The notes: generated from the sequence alone by a model not told the origin. Counted from the first letter of the stretch, positions 24,889 to 36,891 are shown. The stretch: DNA of 64,000 nt from Streptomyces albipurpureus (GCF_023701525.1 NZ_JAMQAW010000006.1:307350-371349); one strand, 5' to 3'. A program made the numbers and translations.

Positions 24889-27800
24889 CTACTTCCCGAG
24901 CCGGTTGATCAGCCGGTCCAGTGAGCGCTGGCTGACTTTCGCCAGCGGGAAGTCGGAGGAGGTGGCGCCGTGGTGGGCGGGGTTGAGGCAGTGCTCGATC
25001 AGGGCCCGTAGCCGGGTGTCGATCTCGTCGGCGAGCGTCTGCACGGTCTCGGGCCGGTAGTGGACGGCGGAGTAGACGAGGTGGATCTCCAGTCGGCCGT
25101 CGGCCACCTTCACCGGGATGTCGAGGAGGTGCTGCCGGTGGTTGTCGGCGTGCCAGGTGGCGCCGGTCGGTTCGGGGGCGGCGGTGAACGGCTGGTCGGT
25201 ACCGCTGCCGGGGGCCATCAGCGAGCCGAGGAAGTTGAACGCCATCGAGGGCCCGGGGCCCGCCGGCAGCGGGTCGGGGTGGAGGAAGCGCAGCATGCCG
25301 TAGCTCAGTCCGCGCAGGGGGACGGCCCGTAGCTGCTCCTTCACCGATTTGATGACGGCGCTGAGGTCGGCGGTGTCCGACGGCAGGGTGATCCGTACCG
25401 GGTAGAGGGCGGTGAACCAGCCCACGGTCCGGGAGAGGTCGATGTCGTCGCTGAAGGGGTGGCGGCCGTTGTTCTCCACACTGACGAGCAGTTCGCCACT
25501 GCCGCTGAGGGCGTGGGAGGCGAGTGCGACCGCGGTGAGCACCAGCTCATCGGGGCGGGTGCGGTAGGCGGTCCCGGCGTCCTTGAGCAGCGAGTGGGTG
25601 AGGTCGGGCGGCAGCACGGTCTGGATGGCCGCACTGCCGTGGACGGTGGCGCGCTCGGCGGTGTGGGTGTCCACGGGTACGGGCGGTAGCGGCGCCACGG
25701 CCAGGGTGCGCTCCCAGTAGGTGCGGCTGGCCTCCACCTCCGGGTCCTGGGCGTGCTCGCGGATGTGGTCGAGCCACTTGCGGTAGCCGGCCGTCTTGGC
25801 GGGCAGGGTGACCGGCTGGTCGGCGGCGCTCTGCTGGTAGGCGGCGCCCAGATCCTGGACGAGCAGTGGCCAGGAGACGGCGTCCACGGCGAGGTGGTGC
25901 ACCACAAGCAGCAGTCGCCATGGGCGGCCGTCGCGGGTGGCCAGGACCGCCCGGATCACGGGGCCCTTGGTCAGGTCGAGCGAGCCCTGCGCCTGGTCGG
26001 CGATCGCCGCCCACTCCTCGTCGGTCGCGGCCTCGGTGAGGTGGACCACGGAGGCGGGGTCGGCGGCCTCAGCGCCGGCGAGATGGAGCTCCCCGCCGGG
26101 TCGGACCCGGCTGCGCAGTGCGTCATGGTGCAGCAGCAGCCCTTGGACGGCCTGCTGGAGGGCGGCGATGTCGAGGTCGGCCGGTACCCGCAGCACCAGG
26201 GACTGGTTGAAGTGGTCGGGCCTGGCCAGCGCCTGGTCGAAGAACCAGGACTGGATGGGTCCGGAGCGCAGTGCGCCGGTGATCAGCCCCTGGTCCTCGG
26301 TGGCCGCTTCGATCAACGAGACCTCGGGAGCCAGTTCCGCGATGGTGGGGTGGCGGAAGATCTGCCGTGGGGTGAGCGACGCGTGCTCCTCCCGGAGCCG
26401 GGCGACGACTTGGATGGCGTGGATGGAGTCGCCGCCCAGCTCCAGGAAGTTGTCGTGGACCCCGACCTGGGGGACGCCGAGCACCTGGGCCCAGATCCGG
26501 GCCAGGGTCTCTTCCAGCGCGGTGCGCGGAGCCGCGTACGCCTCGATCGGGGCGGCGACCTCCGGTTCGGGCAGAGCGGCCCGGTCGACCTTGCCGTTGG
26601 CGGTCAGTGGCAGCCGCCCCAGATGGACGAAGGTGGAGGGGACCATATAGTCCGGCAGGGTCGCGCCGAGGTGGTCCCGCAGAGCGGTTGCCGGCAGCGC
26701 CGAGCCGTCCTGGGTGGTGTAGTAGCCGATCAGTCGGGCGTGGGTCTCGTCGTGCCGCGGTACGACGACGGCGGCGGCCACATCGGGGTGGGTGAGCAGA
26801 ACGCTCTCGGTCTCCCCCGGTTCGACCCGGAAGCCCCGGACCTTGACCTGGTGGTCGATACGGCCGACGAAGTCCAGGGTGCCGTCGGGGAGCCAGCGTA
26901 CGGAGTCACCGCTGTGGTAGAGCCGCTCCCCGCCCGACTCGAAACGATTCTTCCGAAAGACGCTCGCGGTGAGGTCGGCCCGCTGGAGATAGCCCACCGC
27001 GAGGCCGTCGCCACCGATGCAGAGTTCACCCGGAGCGCCGTCGGGCACCAGATCGCCCAAGGGGTCGAGCAGCCGTATCCGGGTGCCGCCGATCGGTCGG
27101 CCGATCGGTACGGTCTGGGTGGCGGCGGGCAGTGGGGTGGGGACCAGGTGCATCGAGGTGAAACTGGTGGATTCGGTGGGGCCGTACCCGTTGAAGACCT
27201 CCAGTTGGGGCAAACTGGCCTGGAGCCGACGGGTGTGCGCCACCGACATCGCTTCGCCACCGACCATCAGCTGACTCAGTGGGGCGAGGATCGCGGGATC
27301 GGTGTCGATGATGCTGTTGGCGAGTGCGGTGGCGAGAACGGCCGTGGTGACCTGGTGGTTCGCCAGGATCCTGCCCAGCTCGGCGACGCTTGGGGTCTCG
27401 GGTGGATAGACCACGATGGTGCCTCCGTTGAGGAGGGTGGTCCACACCTCGACGGTGGAGGCGTCGAAGTTCGCGGGTGCCAGTTGCAGCATCCGGGTCT
27501 CCGCGCCGAGTCGTACCCCGGTCATGCCGAACGCCAGCCGGACGATGGGCCGATGGCCGACCAGTACGCCCTTGGGCCGCCCGGTGGAACCGGAGGTGTA
27601 CAGGCAGTACGCGATGGACTCGGCGGAGACCTCCGGTAGCCGCACCTCCTCCTCGGCGGGGACCAGATGGTCCAGCTCGATGAACTCGACCCAGTCGGCG
27701 TCGAAGAGTTCGCCCACCCCGGCCTCGCCGATGACGGCCGCGGGCCGAGCGTCATCGATCATGAACGACAGTCGGGCCTTGGGGAACTCGGGCTCCAGCG

Positions 27801-29424
27801 GTACGTATCCGGCACCGGCGGTCAGTACGGCCAGCAGCGCCACCACCAGCTCCGTACCCCTGCTGAGGGAGACACCGACGAGGTCGCCGGGGCGCACCCC
27901 GCGGTCGATGAGGACCCTTGCCAACACCCCCGCGTGGGAGACCAGTTCGCCATAGGTCAGCTCGCGGCCGTCCGCGATCACGGCCGTGCGGTGGGGTGCG
28001 TCCGCCGCGATCTGCTCGACCAGGGTGTGGACGGGTAGGTCGGGGAGCTTCTGGACCGGCCCCTCGCCACGGGACAGCAGCTGGGCGCGCTGATCGGCGG
28101 GGACCTGCCACACCTCGCGCAGCGGGCGGTCCGGGTCGGTGGCCAGCTCCGACATCACATGGGCCAGATAGCGGATCATGCGTTCGGCGACGGCGGTGGA
28201 GATGGCGCGGGCGTCGAAGAGGAAGTCCAGCTTGAGCCGCTCGCCGGGTACCAGGATGACCGAGAGCGGGTAGTTGGTGACGCTCCCGACCGCCCGTAGA
28301 TCCACCCGGCTCTGCGGGCCCAGGAGGTTGGACGCCACCTCCTCCTTGGCGAGCTTTCTGACATCGGGGTAGTTCTCGTAGACGCACAGGGTGGTGAACA
28401 GCGGAGCTCCGGACGGCGCTTCGGCCTGCCCCTGGATCTCGTTCAGCGGAGTGTGCTCGAACGGCTCCCGGTTGAACTGCTCCGCCTGGACTGTCTGGAT
28501 CAGTTCGGCCGCGGACAGTTCGGGGCTGAGCCGGGCCCGTACGGGGACGGTGTTGATGAACAGACCCACCATCTCCTCCACCTGCGGGAGGGCGGGCGGG
28601 CGGCCGGAGACGGTGGTGCCGAAGACGATGTCATCGCGGCCGGTGTAGCGGGCCAGCACCAGTGACCAGGCACTCTGCGCGATCGCGTTGGGGGTCACCC
28701 GCAACCGGCGGGCGGTCTCATGGAGTCGTACGGTGGTCTCGATGTCGAGCAGTTGGATCAACTCGCCGAGCTGGGGGGCGCTGGGGCCACCGGGCGGGAG
28801 GTCGAGCCGAACGGGTGCGGTGAAACCGGCGAGATACTCCTTCCAGTGGGACCGGGCCGCGTTGTGATCGCGGCCGGAGAGCCAGGCGATGTAGTCGCGG
28901 TACGGCGGTGGTACCGGTGGTTCGGTGCTGGGGTGGGTGTGGAGGGCGCTCAGTTCGTTGACGACCTTGGCGACGCTCCACCCGTCGAACAGCAGATGGT
29001 GGAAGGTCCAGATCGACTCCCAGGCGCCGTCGCCGAGGCGGATGACCGAGAGGCGGGAGACGGGGGCACGCTCCAGATCGAAGCCCTGGAGGCGGTCGTT
29101 CTCGCAGTACCGCTCCAGCCGGGTCTCCTGCTGGTCGGCGGGCATACCCCGCCAGTCGAGCTGGGTGAGGGGCAGTTCGACCGACTTGAGGACTGCTTGG
29201 AGCGGCTGTCCGTCGTCGCCGTGGGTGATGAAGGTGCGCAAAATGGGGTGGCGGGCCACTATGCGCTGCCAGGTGCGGTGGTAGCGGGCCACATCAAGGG
29301 TGCCTTCGATGCGGAAGCGGCAGTGCTCGACATACATTCCGGGCTCGGCCGTGGCTTCGTAGAGCAGGCCGAGCTGAAGGGGCGACAAGGGGTAGAGGTC
29401 TTCGAGGGACGTCTCAAGCGACAT
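24889..29424 (-). CDS. NRPS module C-A-T-E
   Basis: 1511 residues from an ATG preceded by AGGAG, 2 bases after leuA; the frame is open a little further upstream. Condensation (about 1-430; HHLLFDG), adenylation (about 460-960; YTSGSTGRPKG, GYGPTEST, TANGKVDR), thiolation (LGGDSI) and epimerisation (about 1065-1490; HHLAVDAVSW, ENNGR, DIDLSRTVGWFTALYPV, FNFLG). The specificity residues read DAVVMGGSF-K, which I cannot match to a known code; a small branched aliphatic residue fits. The C-terminal SDFPLAKVSQRSLDRL is a donor docking helix, placing this module before the serine module. It starts with a C domain, so an acyl or peptidyl starter is needed. Confidence 0.93.
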   Translation of the reverse strand: MSLETSLEDLYPLSPLQLGLLYEATAEPGMYVEHCRFRIEGTLDVARYHRTWQRIVARHPILRTFITHGDDGQPLQAVLKSVELPLTQLDWRGMPADQQETRLERYCENDRLQGFDLERAPVSRLSVIRLGDGAWESIWTFHHLLFDGWSVAKVVNELSALHTHPSTEPPVPPPYRDYIAWLSGRDHNAARSHWKEYLAGFTAPVRLDLPPGGPSAPQLGELIQLLDIETTVRLHETARRLRVTPNAIAQSAWSLVLARYTGRDDIVFGTTVSGRPPALPQVEEMVGLFINTVPVRARLSPELSAAELIQTVQAEQFNREPFEHTPLNEIQGQAEAPSGAPLFTTLCVYENYPDVRKLAKEEVASNLLGPQSRVDLRAVGSVTNYPLSVILVPGERLKLDFLFDARAISTAVAERMIRYLAHVMSELATDPDRPLREVWQVPADQRAQLLSRGEGPVQKLPDLPVHTLVEQIAADAPHRTAVIADGRELTYGELVSHAGVLARVLIDRGVRPGDLVGVSLSRGTELVVALLAVLTAGAGYVPLEPEFPKARLSFMIDDARPAAVIGEAGVGELFDADWVEFIELDHLVPAEEEVRLPEVSAESIAYCLYTSGSTGRPKGVLVGHRPIVRLAFGMTGVRLGAETRMLQLAPANFDASTVEVWTTLLNGGTIVVYPPETPSVAELGRILANHQVTTAVLATALANSIIDTDPAILAPLSQLMVGGEAMSVAHTRRLQASLPQLEVFNGYGPTESTSFTSMHLVPTPLPAATQTVPIGRPIGGTRIRLLDPLGDLVPDGAPGELCIGGDGLAVGYLQRADLTASVFRKNRFESGGERLYHSGDSVRWLPDGTLDFVGRIDHQVKVRGFRVEPGETESVLLTHPDVAAAVVVPRHDETHARLIGYYTTQDGSALPATALRDHLGATLPDYMVPSTFVHLGRLPLTANGKVDRAALPEPEVAAPIEAYAAPRTALEETLARIWAQVLGVPQVGVHDNFLELGGDSIHAIQVVARLREEHASLTPRQIFRHPTIAELAPEVSLIEAATEDQGLITGALRSGPIQSWFFDQALARPDHFNQSLVLRVPADLDIAALQQAVQGLLLHHDALRSRVRPGGELHLAGAEAADPASVVHLTEAATDEEWAAIADQAQGSLDLTKGPVIRAVLATRDGRPWRLLLVVHHLAVDAVSWPLLVQDLGAAYQQSAADQPVTLPAKTAGYRKWLDHIREHAQDPEVEASRTYWERTLAVAPLPPVPVDTHTAERATVHGSAAIQTVLPPDLTHSLLKDAGTAYRTRPDELVLTAVALASHALSGSGELLVSVENNGRHPFSDDIDLSRTVGWFTALYPVRITLPSDTADLSAVIKSVKEQLRAVPLRGLSYGMLRFLHPDPLPAGPGPSMAFNFLGSLMAPGSGTDQPFTAAPEPTGATWHADNHRQHLLDIPVKVADGRLEIHLVYSAVHYRPETVQTLADEIDTRLRALIEHCLNPAHHGATSSDFPLAKVSQRSLDRLINRLGK

Positions 29425-29426
29425 AC

Positions 29427-31459
<2,033 letters not shown>

Positions 31460-31727
31460 CCACAACCCCCGAGCGAACCACTTCCCGACCTCTCGAAATG
31501 ATCTACTACTGTTGATCCAACTCCGAGTTCCAGGTAAAGCGAATATAAAACAGGGCCACCATGAGCTGTCAAGGCTCTTTCGGACTTCCGTTAATACCGG
31601 ACCGCCCAACACGACTCTGACCTGCTAGTTCATATGCAAGACACATGCGAAAGAAAGATCAATCCCTTTTCTTTCCTGGGTTTCTGGATCGGTATCGGCA
31701 ATTCCACATCCCACAAGATAGCTATCG

Positions 31728-31756
31728 TTGACAGTCATCTAGCACTGCTTTACCTT
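31728..31756 (+). promoter_or_regulatory. Candidate promoter of the methyltransferase gene
   Basis: A perfect -35 TTGACA is followed after 17 bases by TACCTT. The predicted start lies about 55 bases before the GTG. Confidence 0.4.
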
Positions 31757-31819
31757 GATGGCCTACCGCGATCACAAAAAGTAATCCAGAACCAAGGAAG
31801 CCATTCGGGGAGGCATCCA

Positions 31820-32845
31820 GTGATCCATGAACCAATTCTCAGCGTCGACGCAGTATCACCACCCGCCGCATTCAGTCCCGCTTCGGACGTTGCCGCTCTG
31901 GGCGCATTCCTAGAAATCGGCGACCGGCTTGGGGTACTGCCGTATCTCCAGCGGGGTGACACGGTGACGGCGGAACAGCTCGCCGCCGACGTCGACCTGC
32001 CCGTCAAGGCGGTGGCAGATCTCCTGGAGGCGTACCAGGCCGCCGCGATCGTCGAGCGCGATCACGGCACGGAGGGCGGCTTCCGGGCCGTGCCGGAACT
32101 GGAGTGGCTGTGCTACCAGGCCGGCTATGTCTCCTGGGCACTCAACGCGAACCGGCCGTTCGTGGAGAACCCCCGGGAGTTTCTGAAGGACGCTCCGGCA
32201 GCCCGGCGCATCCACCACCGCGATATGCGCGAGGTGGCCGTCAGCTCGCAGTGGATGGGGTCCAAGGCCTTCTATCCGGCCTTGCTCGCCACCATCTTCG
32301 ACGCCCGCCCGAGCAGGATCGTGGACCTCGGGGCAGGCACCGGACGGCTGGTCATCGAAGTGCTCCAAGCCTTCCCGGAAGCCACCGGCGTGGCACTGGA
32401 CATGGCGCATGACGCCTGCGCTGCGGCAGTGGAGGCAGCGAAGTTCGCCGGTGTGGAAGACCGGATGACGGTGGTCGAGGCACCGATCCAATCGCTCGCC
32501 GATGACCCGTCCGTACTCCAGGGCGCCCAGGCGATCACCGCGGGGTTCGTCTTCCACGACATGATGCCCGAGGAGGAGGAGATCGCTGACCGAATCCTCC
32601 GCAACTCCCGGGCTGCGCTGGGCGCCGATGGGTTCCTCGCCGTCACTGAGGCCGTGCCCTACGCGGCGATGGGCTGGGAGCGGCGGTTCAGCGCCCTGGT
32701 CACGTACATGCATCAGCAGTTCATGGGGCGCGGGCTGCTCACCGAATCGCAGTGGCGGGACAAGTTCCAGGCGGCCGGGTTCTCGGATGTCGTCTGCATC
32801 CGGCAGCCCTTCCCGACCGGGCGGCTCTTCGTGGCGCGTGCGTGA
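31820..32845 (+). CDS. SAM-dependent methyltransferase, divergent from the NRPS operon
   Basis: 341 residues from a GTG preceded by GGGGAGG at 6 bases; the open frame upstream is not used. An N-terminal winged-helix/dimerisation segment (LGAFLEIGDRLGVLPYL, TAEQLAADVDL) precedes a class I methyltransferase fold with RIVDLGAGTGRLVIEVL as motif I and GFVFHDMMPEEEE in the motif III-IV region. The layout resembles tailoring O-methyltransferases. Its place beside the NRPS operon suggests it may modify that product. Confidence 0.85.
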   Translation: MIHEPILSVDAVSPPAAFSPASDVAALGAFLEIGDRLGVLPYLQRGDTVTAEQLAADVDLPVKAVADLLEAYQAAAIVERDHGTEGGFRAVPELEWLCYQAGYVSWALNANRPFVENPREFLKDAPAARRIHHRDMREVAVSSQWMGSKAFYPALLATIFDARPSRIVDLGAGTGRLVIEVLQAFPEATGVALDMAHDACAAAVEAAKFAGVEDRMTVVEAPIQSLADDPSVLQGAQAITAGFVFHDMMPEEEEIADRILRNSRAALGADGFLAVTEAVPYAAMGWERRFSALVTYMHQQFMGRGLLTESQWRDKFQAAGFSDVVCIRQPFPTGRLFVARA

Positions 32846-32896
32846 ACTCCATGGCTGCCCCTAGGGGCGGAGCCTCACGCACACCACACCCAGGCT

Positions 32897-32935
32897 CCGG
32901 GTCGTGAGGGGTGGCTGCGACGCCTCACGACCCGG
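32897..32935. terminator. Terminator after the methyltransferase gene
   Basis: A perfect 13-bp stem (CCGGGTCGTGAGG with its complement) and a 13-nt loop lie 52 bases after the stop. Confidence 0.8.
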
Positions 32936-33018
32936 TTCGCCACCGTCAGCGGACCGGGCCCTATCACAACAGCACTCGTGAGGGCGCGAGAGCTGTTGCC
33001 AGACGTGTGCCGGTGCCA

Positions 33019-33124
33019 CTGCGAGTGCGAGTGCGAGTGCGAGACGGTGTGCCGGGGTCGGGGTCAGTGCCGGGGTCGGGGTCGGGGTCGGTGTCAGGAT
33101 CGGGGTCGAGGTCGGGGTCGGGCG
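33019..33124 (+). repeat. Low-complexity GAGTGC / GGGGTC hexamer repeats
   Basis: Runs of GAGTGC-like units pass into repeated GGGGTC units, many perfect. The plus strand has several closely spaced G4 runs and could form a G-quadruplex. No gene is supported between 32846 and 33301. Confidence 0.8.
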
Positions 33125-33301
33125 GTGTGCCGGTGGCAGCCGTCACCGCGCGTGGAACGCACCACCCCGCGCAGAGGGGCCACGAGCCGCGGACTGCGAG
33201 CCGCGGCTGGTAAGCCGCAGCTCACAGACCTCTGCTCGCAGTTCACAGGCCTCAGATCGATGGAGGCGGGGCACGCGCTCCCGCCGTGGGAGGGGCAGCA
33301 G

Positions 33302-34046
33302 ATGAAGATGGAACGCGACCAGTTCGCCCGACTCCTGGCGACCGGACGCATCCTCAATCCCTACACCGAGGCACAACTCACCCAGCTCGGCGAAGTCTGC
33401 CGGCTACGGGAGGGCCAACGCCAGTACGACCTGGCCTGCGGCCGCGGGGAGATGCTGACCCGCTGGTCCAAGCGCTTCGGCATCGGCGGCGTCGGTGTGG
33501 ACAACAACGACGGGTTCATCGTCGACGCTCAGGCGCGGGCAGCCGAGCTGGGCGTAGCGGAACGGGTGCGATTCACCGTCGGGGACACCACATCCGTACC
33601 CGCCGGGGCCGAGTATGACGTGGTCTTCGTGCGTCGGAGCCAGCTGGATCGCCGGGGGCATCGGCGGGATGGTGAAGACCCTGCGTCCGGCGCTGCGGCC
33701 ACGGGGGCTCATGCTGCTCGGTGAACCGTTCTGGAAGGAGCAGCCGCCGCCGGAAGCCTATGAGGCCCTTGGTTGTGAGCCCGGGGAGTTCACCTCGCTG
33801 GTCGGCACGATGGACCGTTTCGAGGCAGCGGGGATGCAGTTGGTGGAGATGGTCATCGCCGATGAGAACAGCTGGGACCGGTACATCGGAGCGCAGTGGT
33901 GGACGCTCGCCGAATGGCTGGAGACTCACCCCGGTGACGAGGACGCACCGCTCGTACGGCACTTCCTCGACCATGCCCGGCGAGGGCATCTGGAGTACGG
34001 CAGACGCTGTCTGGGGTGGGGGCTGTTCGTGTTGCGCCCGGCATAG
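33302..34046 (+). pseudogene. SAM-dependent methyltransferase with a single-base frameshift
   Basis: The ATG at 33302 follows GGGAGGGG. The first frame gives a methyltransferase N-terminus (YDLACGRGEMLTRW, then GVDNNDGFI) up to EYDVVF at 33628. The expected continuation CVGASWIAGGIGGMVKTLRP is in the +1 frame and runs to 34046 (LMLLGEPFWKE, then GLFVLRPA). Removing one G at about 33629 would join them into about 247 residues. Either the gene is inactivated or the base is a sequencing error. It looks like an orphan class I methyltransferase; the substrate is unknown. Confidence 0.85.
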
Positions 34047-34203
34047 CGGTTGATCGAACAGGAGCCGTCCCACTTCGGACGGTGCGGGGGTTGCCTGACC
34101 AGGGGGCTGTCCCGCTTAGTTCGGTGCGAGGGGTCTTCGCCTGGGAGGTATCGCCGCTTGGGAGTGCGGGGCGTTGCGCCCGGCAGTGGACCCCGACGCC
34201 CGC

Positions 34204-35394
34204 TCAATGGCCCGTTGGGTGAGTCGGCAGACCCACCGATATCTGTAGGCCGCCGTCCGCGCGGGATCGGGCGTTGATCCAGCCGCGGTGGGTCGAGGTG
34301 ATGGCGGAGACGATCGCAAGGCCCAGGCCGACGCCCTTGGTGGACTTCCGATCCGACCTCATGGGCACGGCGCTCGCCTGGCCGGCCGGCGTCCTGACCG
34401 GGCCGGGGCGGTTCTCCTCATGCCGACGGAACGGTTCGAAGAGCGTGCCCACCACCGCGGGTGGCACATAGGGCCCGCTGTTGGTGACCTCCAACATGGC
34501 GTATCCCTGGTGGGTTCCCGTCCGTATGTGTACCCAGCCACCGGGGACATTGTTCGTGACGGCGTTCTCCACCAGATTGGCGGCCAGCCGTTCCAGCAGC
34601 GGCTGATCCCCCAGGGTGCGACCGGGCCGTAGCTCTCTGGTGATCCGTACCCCCTCGCCGTCGGGTCCGATGTCATCGATCACCGCGGCGGCCACCGTCG
34701 CAAGGTCCACGGCAGCCGGCTGCACGATGCCCTCCTGGCTGCGGGCCAGCAACAACAGGCTGTCGATCAACCGTTCATGGCGTTCGGTCGCCTTGATGAC
34801 CTTCGTGGCCATCCGACGGAGGGACTCCACCGAGGGGTTCGGGTCGGCGAGGGCGACCTCGACCGCCGAACGCTGCACGGTCAGCGGGGTGCGCAGCTCA
34901 TGCGAGGCGGTGGCGGCGAATCGACGCTGGAAGGCGAAGCCGGCGTCCAGTCGGGCGAGCATCGCGTTCATGGTGTCGGCCAACTCACGGAACTCGTCGT
35001 CCGGGCGGTGCAGTTCGATCCGCTCGTGCAGATTGTCCGGCGAGAGCCCATGGGCGGCGTCAATGACCTGGCGCAGTGGGCGCAGTACGCGGCCCGCCAT
35101 CAGCCAGCCCAGGACCACCGCGATCACCGTGGTGAGGGTCAGTGCGACCGCGGACTGCGCCAGGAGTTCACCGAGCGCGGCCGACCGCTGCTCGGTGGCC
35201 TCCTGGTCGAGGGTCTGGCGGAACGACTCGGGCAGTTCGAGCCGTAGCCCGCCGTACTCCACCGGGCCACCTCCCAGGAGCGAGCGCTGCGGCAGGGCCC
35301 TGGCGACGAGAAGGTAGGTGATGGTGAGGAGGGCGCCGCCGGCGAGGAGGAACAGACCGCTGTAGAGGGCGGTCAGCCGCAGCCGAAGGCTCAT
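34204..35394 (-). CDS. Sensor histidine kinase
   Basis: 396 residues; the ATG shares a base with the stop of the response regulator gene (TGATG). Two membrane segments (about 10-33 and 115-135) flank an extracellular sensor region, followed by HAMP, a HisKA box ASHELRTPLTVQRS, N-box LVENAVTNN and G2 KGVGLGLAIV. It phosphorylates the regulator encoded just upstream. The signal sensed is unknown. Confidence 0.93.
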   Translation of the reverse strand: MSLRLRLTALYSGLFLLAGGALLTITYLLVARALPQRSLLGGGPVEYGGLRLELPESFRQTLDQEATEQRSAALGELLAQSAVALTLTTVIAVVLGWLMAGRVLRPLRQVIDAAHGLSPDNLHERIELHRPDDEFRELADTMNAMLARLDAGFAFQRRFAATASHELRTPLTVQRSAVEVALADPNPSVESLRRMATKVIKATERHERLIDSLLLLARSQEGIVQPAAVDLATVAAAVIDDIGPDGEGVRITRELRPGRTLGDQPLLERLAANLVENAVTNNVPGGWVHIRTGTHQGYAMLEVTNSGPYVPPAVVGTLFEPFRRHEENRPGPVRTPAGQASAVPMRSDRKSTKGVGLGLAIVSAITSTHRGWINARSRADGGLQISVGLPTHPTGH

Positions 35395-36059
35395 CAGATC
35401 ACCTCGGCCATGCGGTATCCGGCGCCGGTGACGGTCTCGATCAGCTGCGGTGAGCCGAGTTTGCGGCGGAGCCTGACCATGGTGACCCGGACGGTGTTGG
35501 TGAAGGGATCGGCATGGGCGTCCCATGCCTGTTCCAGTAGGTCGCCATTGCTGACGACGGCGCCCCGCGCGGAAAGCAGCGTCTCCAGGATCGCGAACTC
35601 CTTCGGGGTGAGAAATACGCGCTGCCCGGCGCGCTCGACGATCCGCCGGGCGGGGTCGAGAGTGAGATCCGCGTGGGTGAGTAGGGGCGGTATCGGTGGC
35701 TGGGCACGGCGGGCCAGCGCCCTGATGCGTGCGACCAGTTCAGCGAATGCAAAGGGCTTGGTCAGATAGTCGTCCGCACCCAATGTCAATCCAGAGACCC
35801 GATCATGTGTACTCCCCGACGCGGTGAGCATCAGAATGCGCGTCTGAGACCCGGCGGCGACCAGATCGCGGCAGATGTCATCGCCGTGGACGAGCGGAAG
35901 ATAGCGGTCCAGGATCAGCACTTTGTAGGCGTTGATGGCGAGCAGTTCCAAGGCGGCTGCCCCGTCGAGGGCCACGTCAACGGCCATTCCCTCACGTCGC
36001 AGCCCCTCGGACAGGATTTCGACGAGGTCCTCTTCGTCCTCGGCGATCAGGACCCGCAT
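35394..36059 (-). CDS. OmpR-family response regulator
   Basis: 221 residues from the ATG of MRVLIAEDEED, which has AAGGAG at 9 bases; an upstream ATG lacks such a site. The receiver domain has the acidic pair EDEED, phospho-acceptor Asp in VLILDRYLP and Lys in TKPFA; a winged-helix DNA-binding domain follows (about 125-220; NTVRVTMVRLRRKLG). It forms a two-component system with the following kinase and is divergent from a small membrane protein gene that may be a target. Confidence 0.94.
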   Translation of the reverse strand: MRVLIAEDEEDLVEILSEGLRREGMAVDVALDGAAALELLAINAYKVLILDRYLPLVHGDDICRDLVAAGSQTRILMLTASGSTHDRVSGLTLGADDYLTKPFAFAELVARIRALARRAQPPIPPLLTHADLTLDPARRIVERAGQRVFLTPKEFAILETLLSARGAVVSNGDLLEQAWDAHADPFTNTVRVTMVRLRRKLGSPQLIETVTGAGYRMAEVI

Positions 36060-36183
36060 AGTCCGTCTCTCCTTCGACATGCGCGTACCGCATTACAGCG
36101 GCATAACACGAGCGGTAGCGGTGGCGTTAACACCCTTCAGCTATGAATGAGTTGCCACCGAAACAATGGGAGTGGATCAAAAC

Positions 36184-36891
36184 ATGACACTACCACTCGA
36201 ACCATCTCGACATAGGTCGTCGTCCGTCTGGAAATGGATGGGCTTCTTTCTGATCTTTGGGGTATTGATCGCCGCCGCATTGATCTATGACAAGGATGTG
36301 AACTCGAAGAACACTTCCCAATCCGTCTCCACACAGTCGTCGTCGGTGTTACCGGAGAGCCCGTATGAGTTGGCCGAACGCGATGCGCTGTCCAATCTCG
36401 CGGGGCTGTCGGATCGCGCCAGGGCGGACAAGTCGGCACCGGGCATTCACGGTGAGGTGTCGCTGCCGGCCGCGGGCGGTGGCTCAGAGGTACTGGCCTG
36501 GCAGTTGGGCAAGGTCACCGCGGCGTCCGCGGGGAAGGTCACCGTGCGCAGCGGGGACGGGACCACCTGGACCTGGCAGCTGACCAAGGACACCGACCGG
36601 ACCGAGAAGGCCACGCCCAGGAAGGGCGATGAGGTCTATGTCCTGGGCTCGCGCAAGGGCGACACCCGGACCGCGGGGCATCTGGTCAACGCGGATGTGG
36701 ACGCCGTCGAGGACGGCGAACCACTGCTCGAACTCCCCGACGGCTGCGCGAAGGAGAAGAAGGGCGACCGGCTCACGGTGACCTGCGGATCGACCGAGGA
36801 CCGCAAGGACAAGAAGGACGGCAAGAAGCAGGACGGCAAGCCGAAGACCGGCGAGCAGCAGGGCCTCGAAGGGGCGAGTGTGCCTCTTTGA
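36184..36891 (+). CDS. Membrane-anchored protein, DUF5666-like
   Basis: About 235 residues; ATG at 36184 has GGGAG upstream (36166 is an alternative). A single membrane segment (WMGFFLIFGVLIAAALIY) precedes an extracellular domain with GKVTAASAGKVTVRSGDGTTW, resembling DUF5666 repeats, and a Lys/Asp/Gly-rich tail. It is divergent from the two-component genes. Function unknown. Confidence 0.7.
   Translation: MTLPLEPSRHRSSSVWKWMGFFLIFGVLIAAALIYDKDVNSKNTSQSVSTQSSSVLPESPYELAERDALSNLAGLSDRARADKSAPGIHGEVSLPAAGGGSEVLAWQLGKVTAASAGKVTVRSGDGTTWTWQLTKDTDRTEKATPRKGDEVYVLGSRKGDTRTAGHLVNADVDAVEDGEPLLELPDGCAKEKKGDRLTVTCGSTEDRKDKKDGKKQDGKPKTGEQQGLEGASVPL

Noticed and set aside
31634..31819. 62-codon N-terminal extension of the divergent methyltransferase
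   Set aside because: The region is AT-rich and promoter-like, and GGGGAGG sits right before the GTG at 31820.
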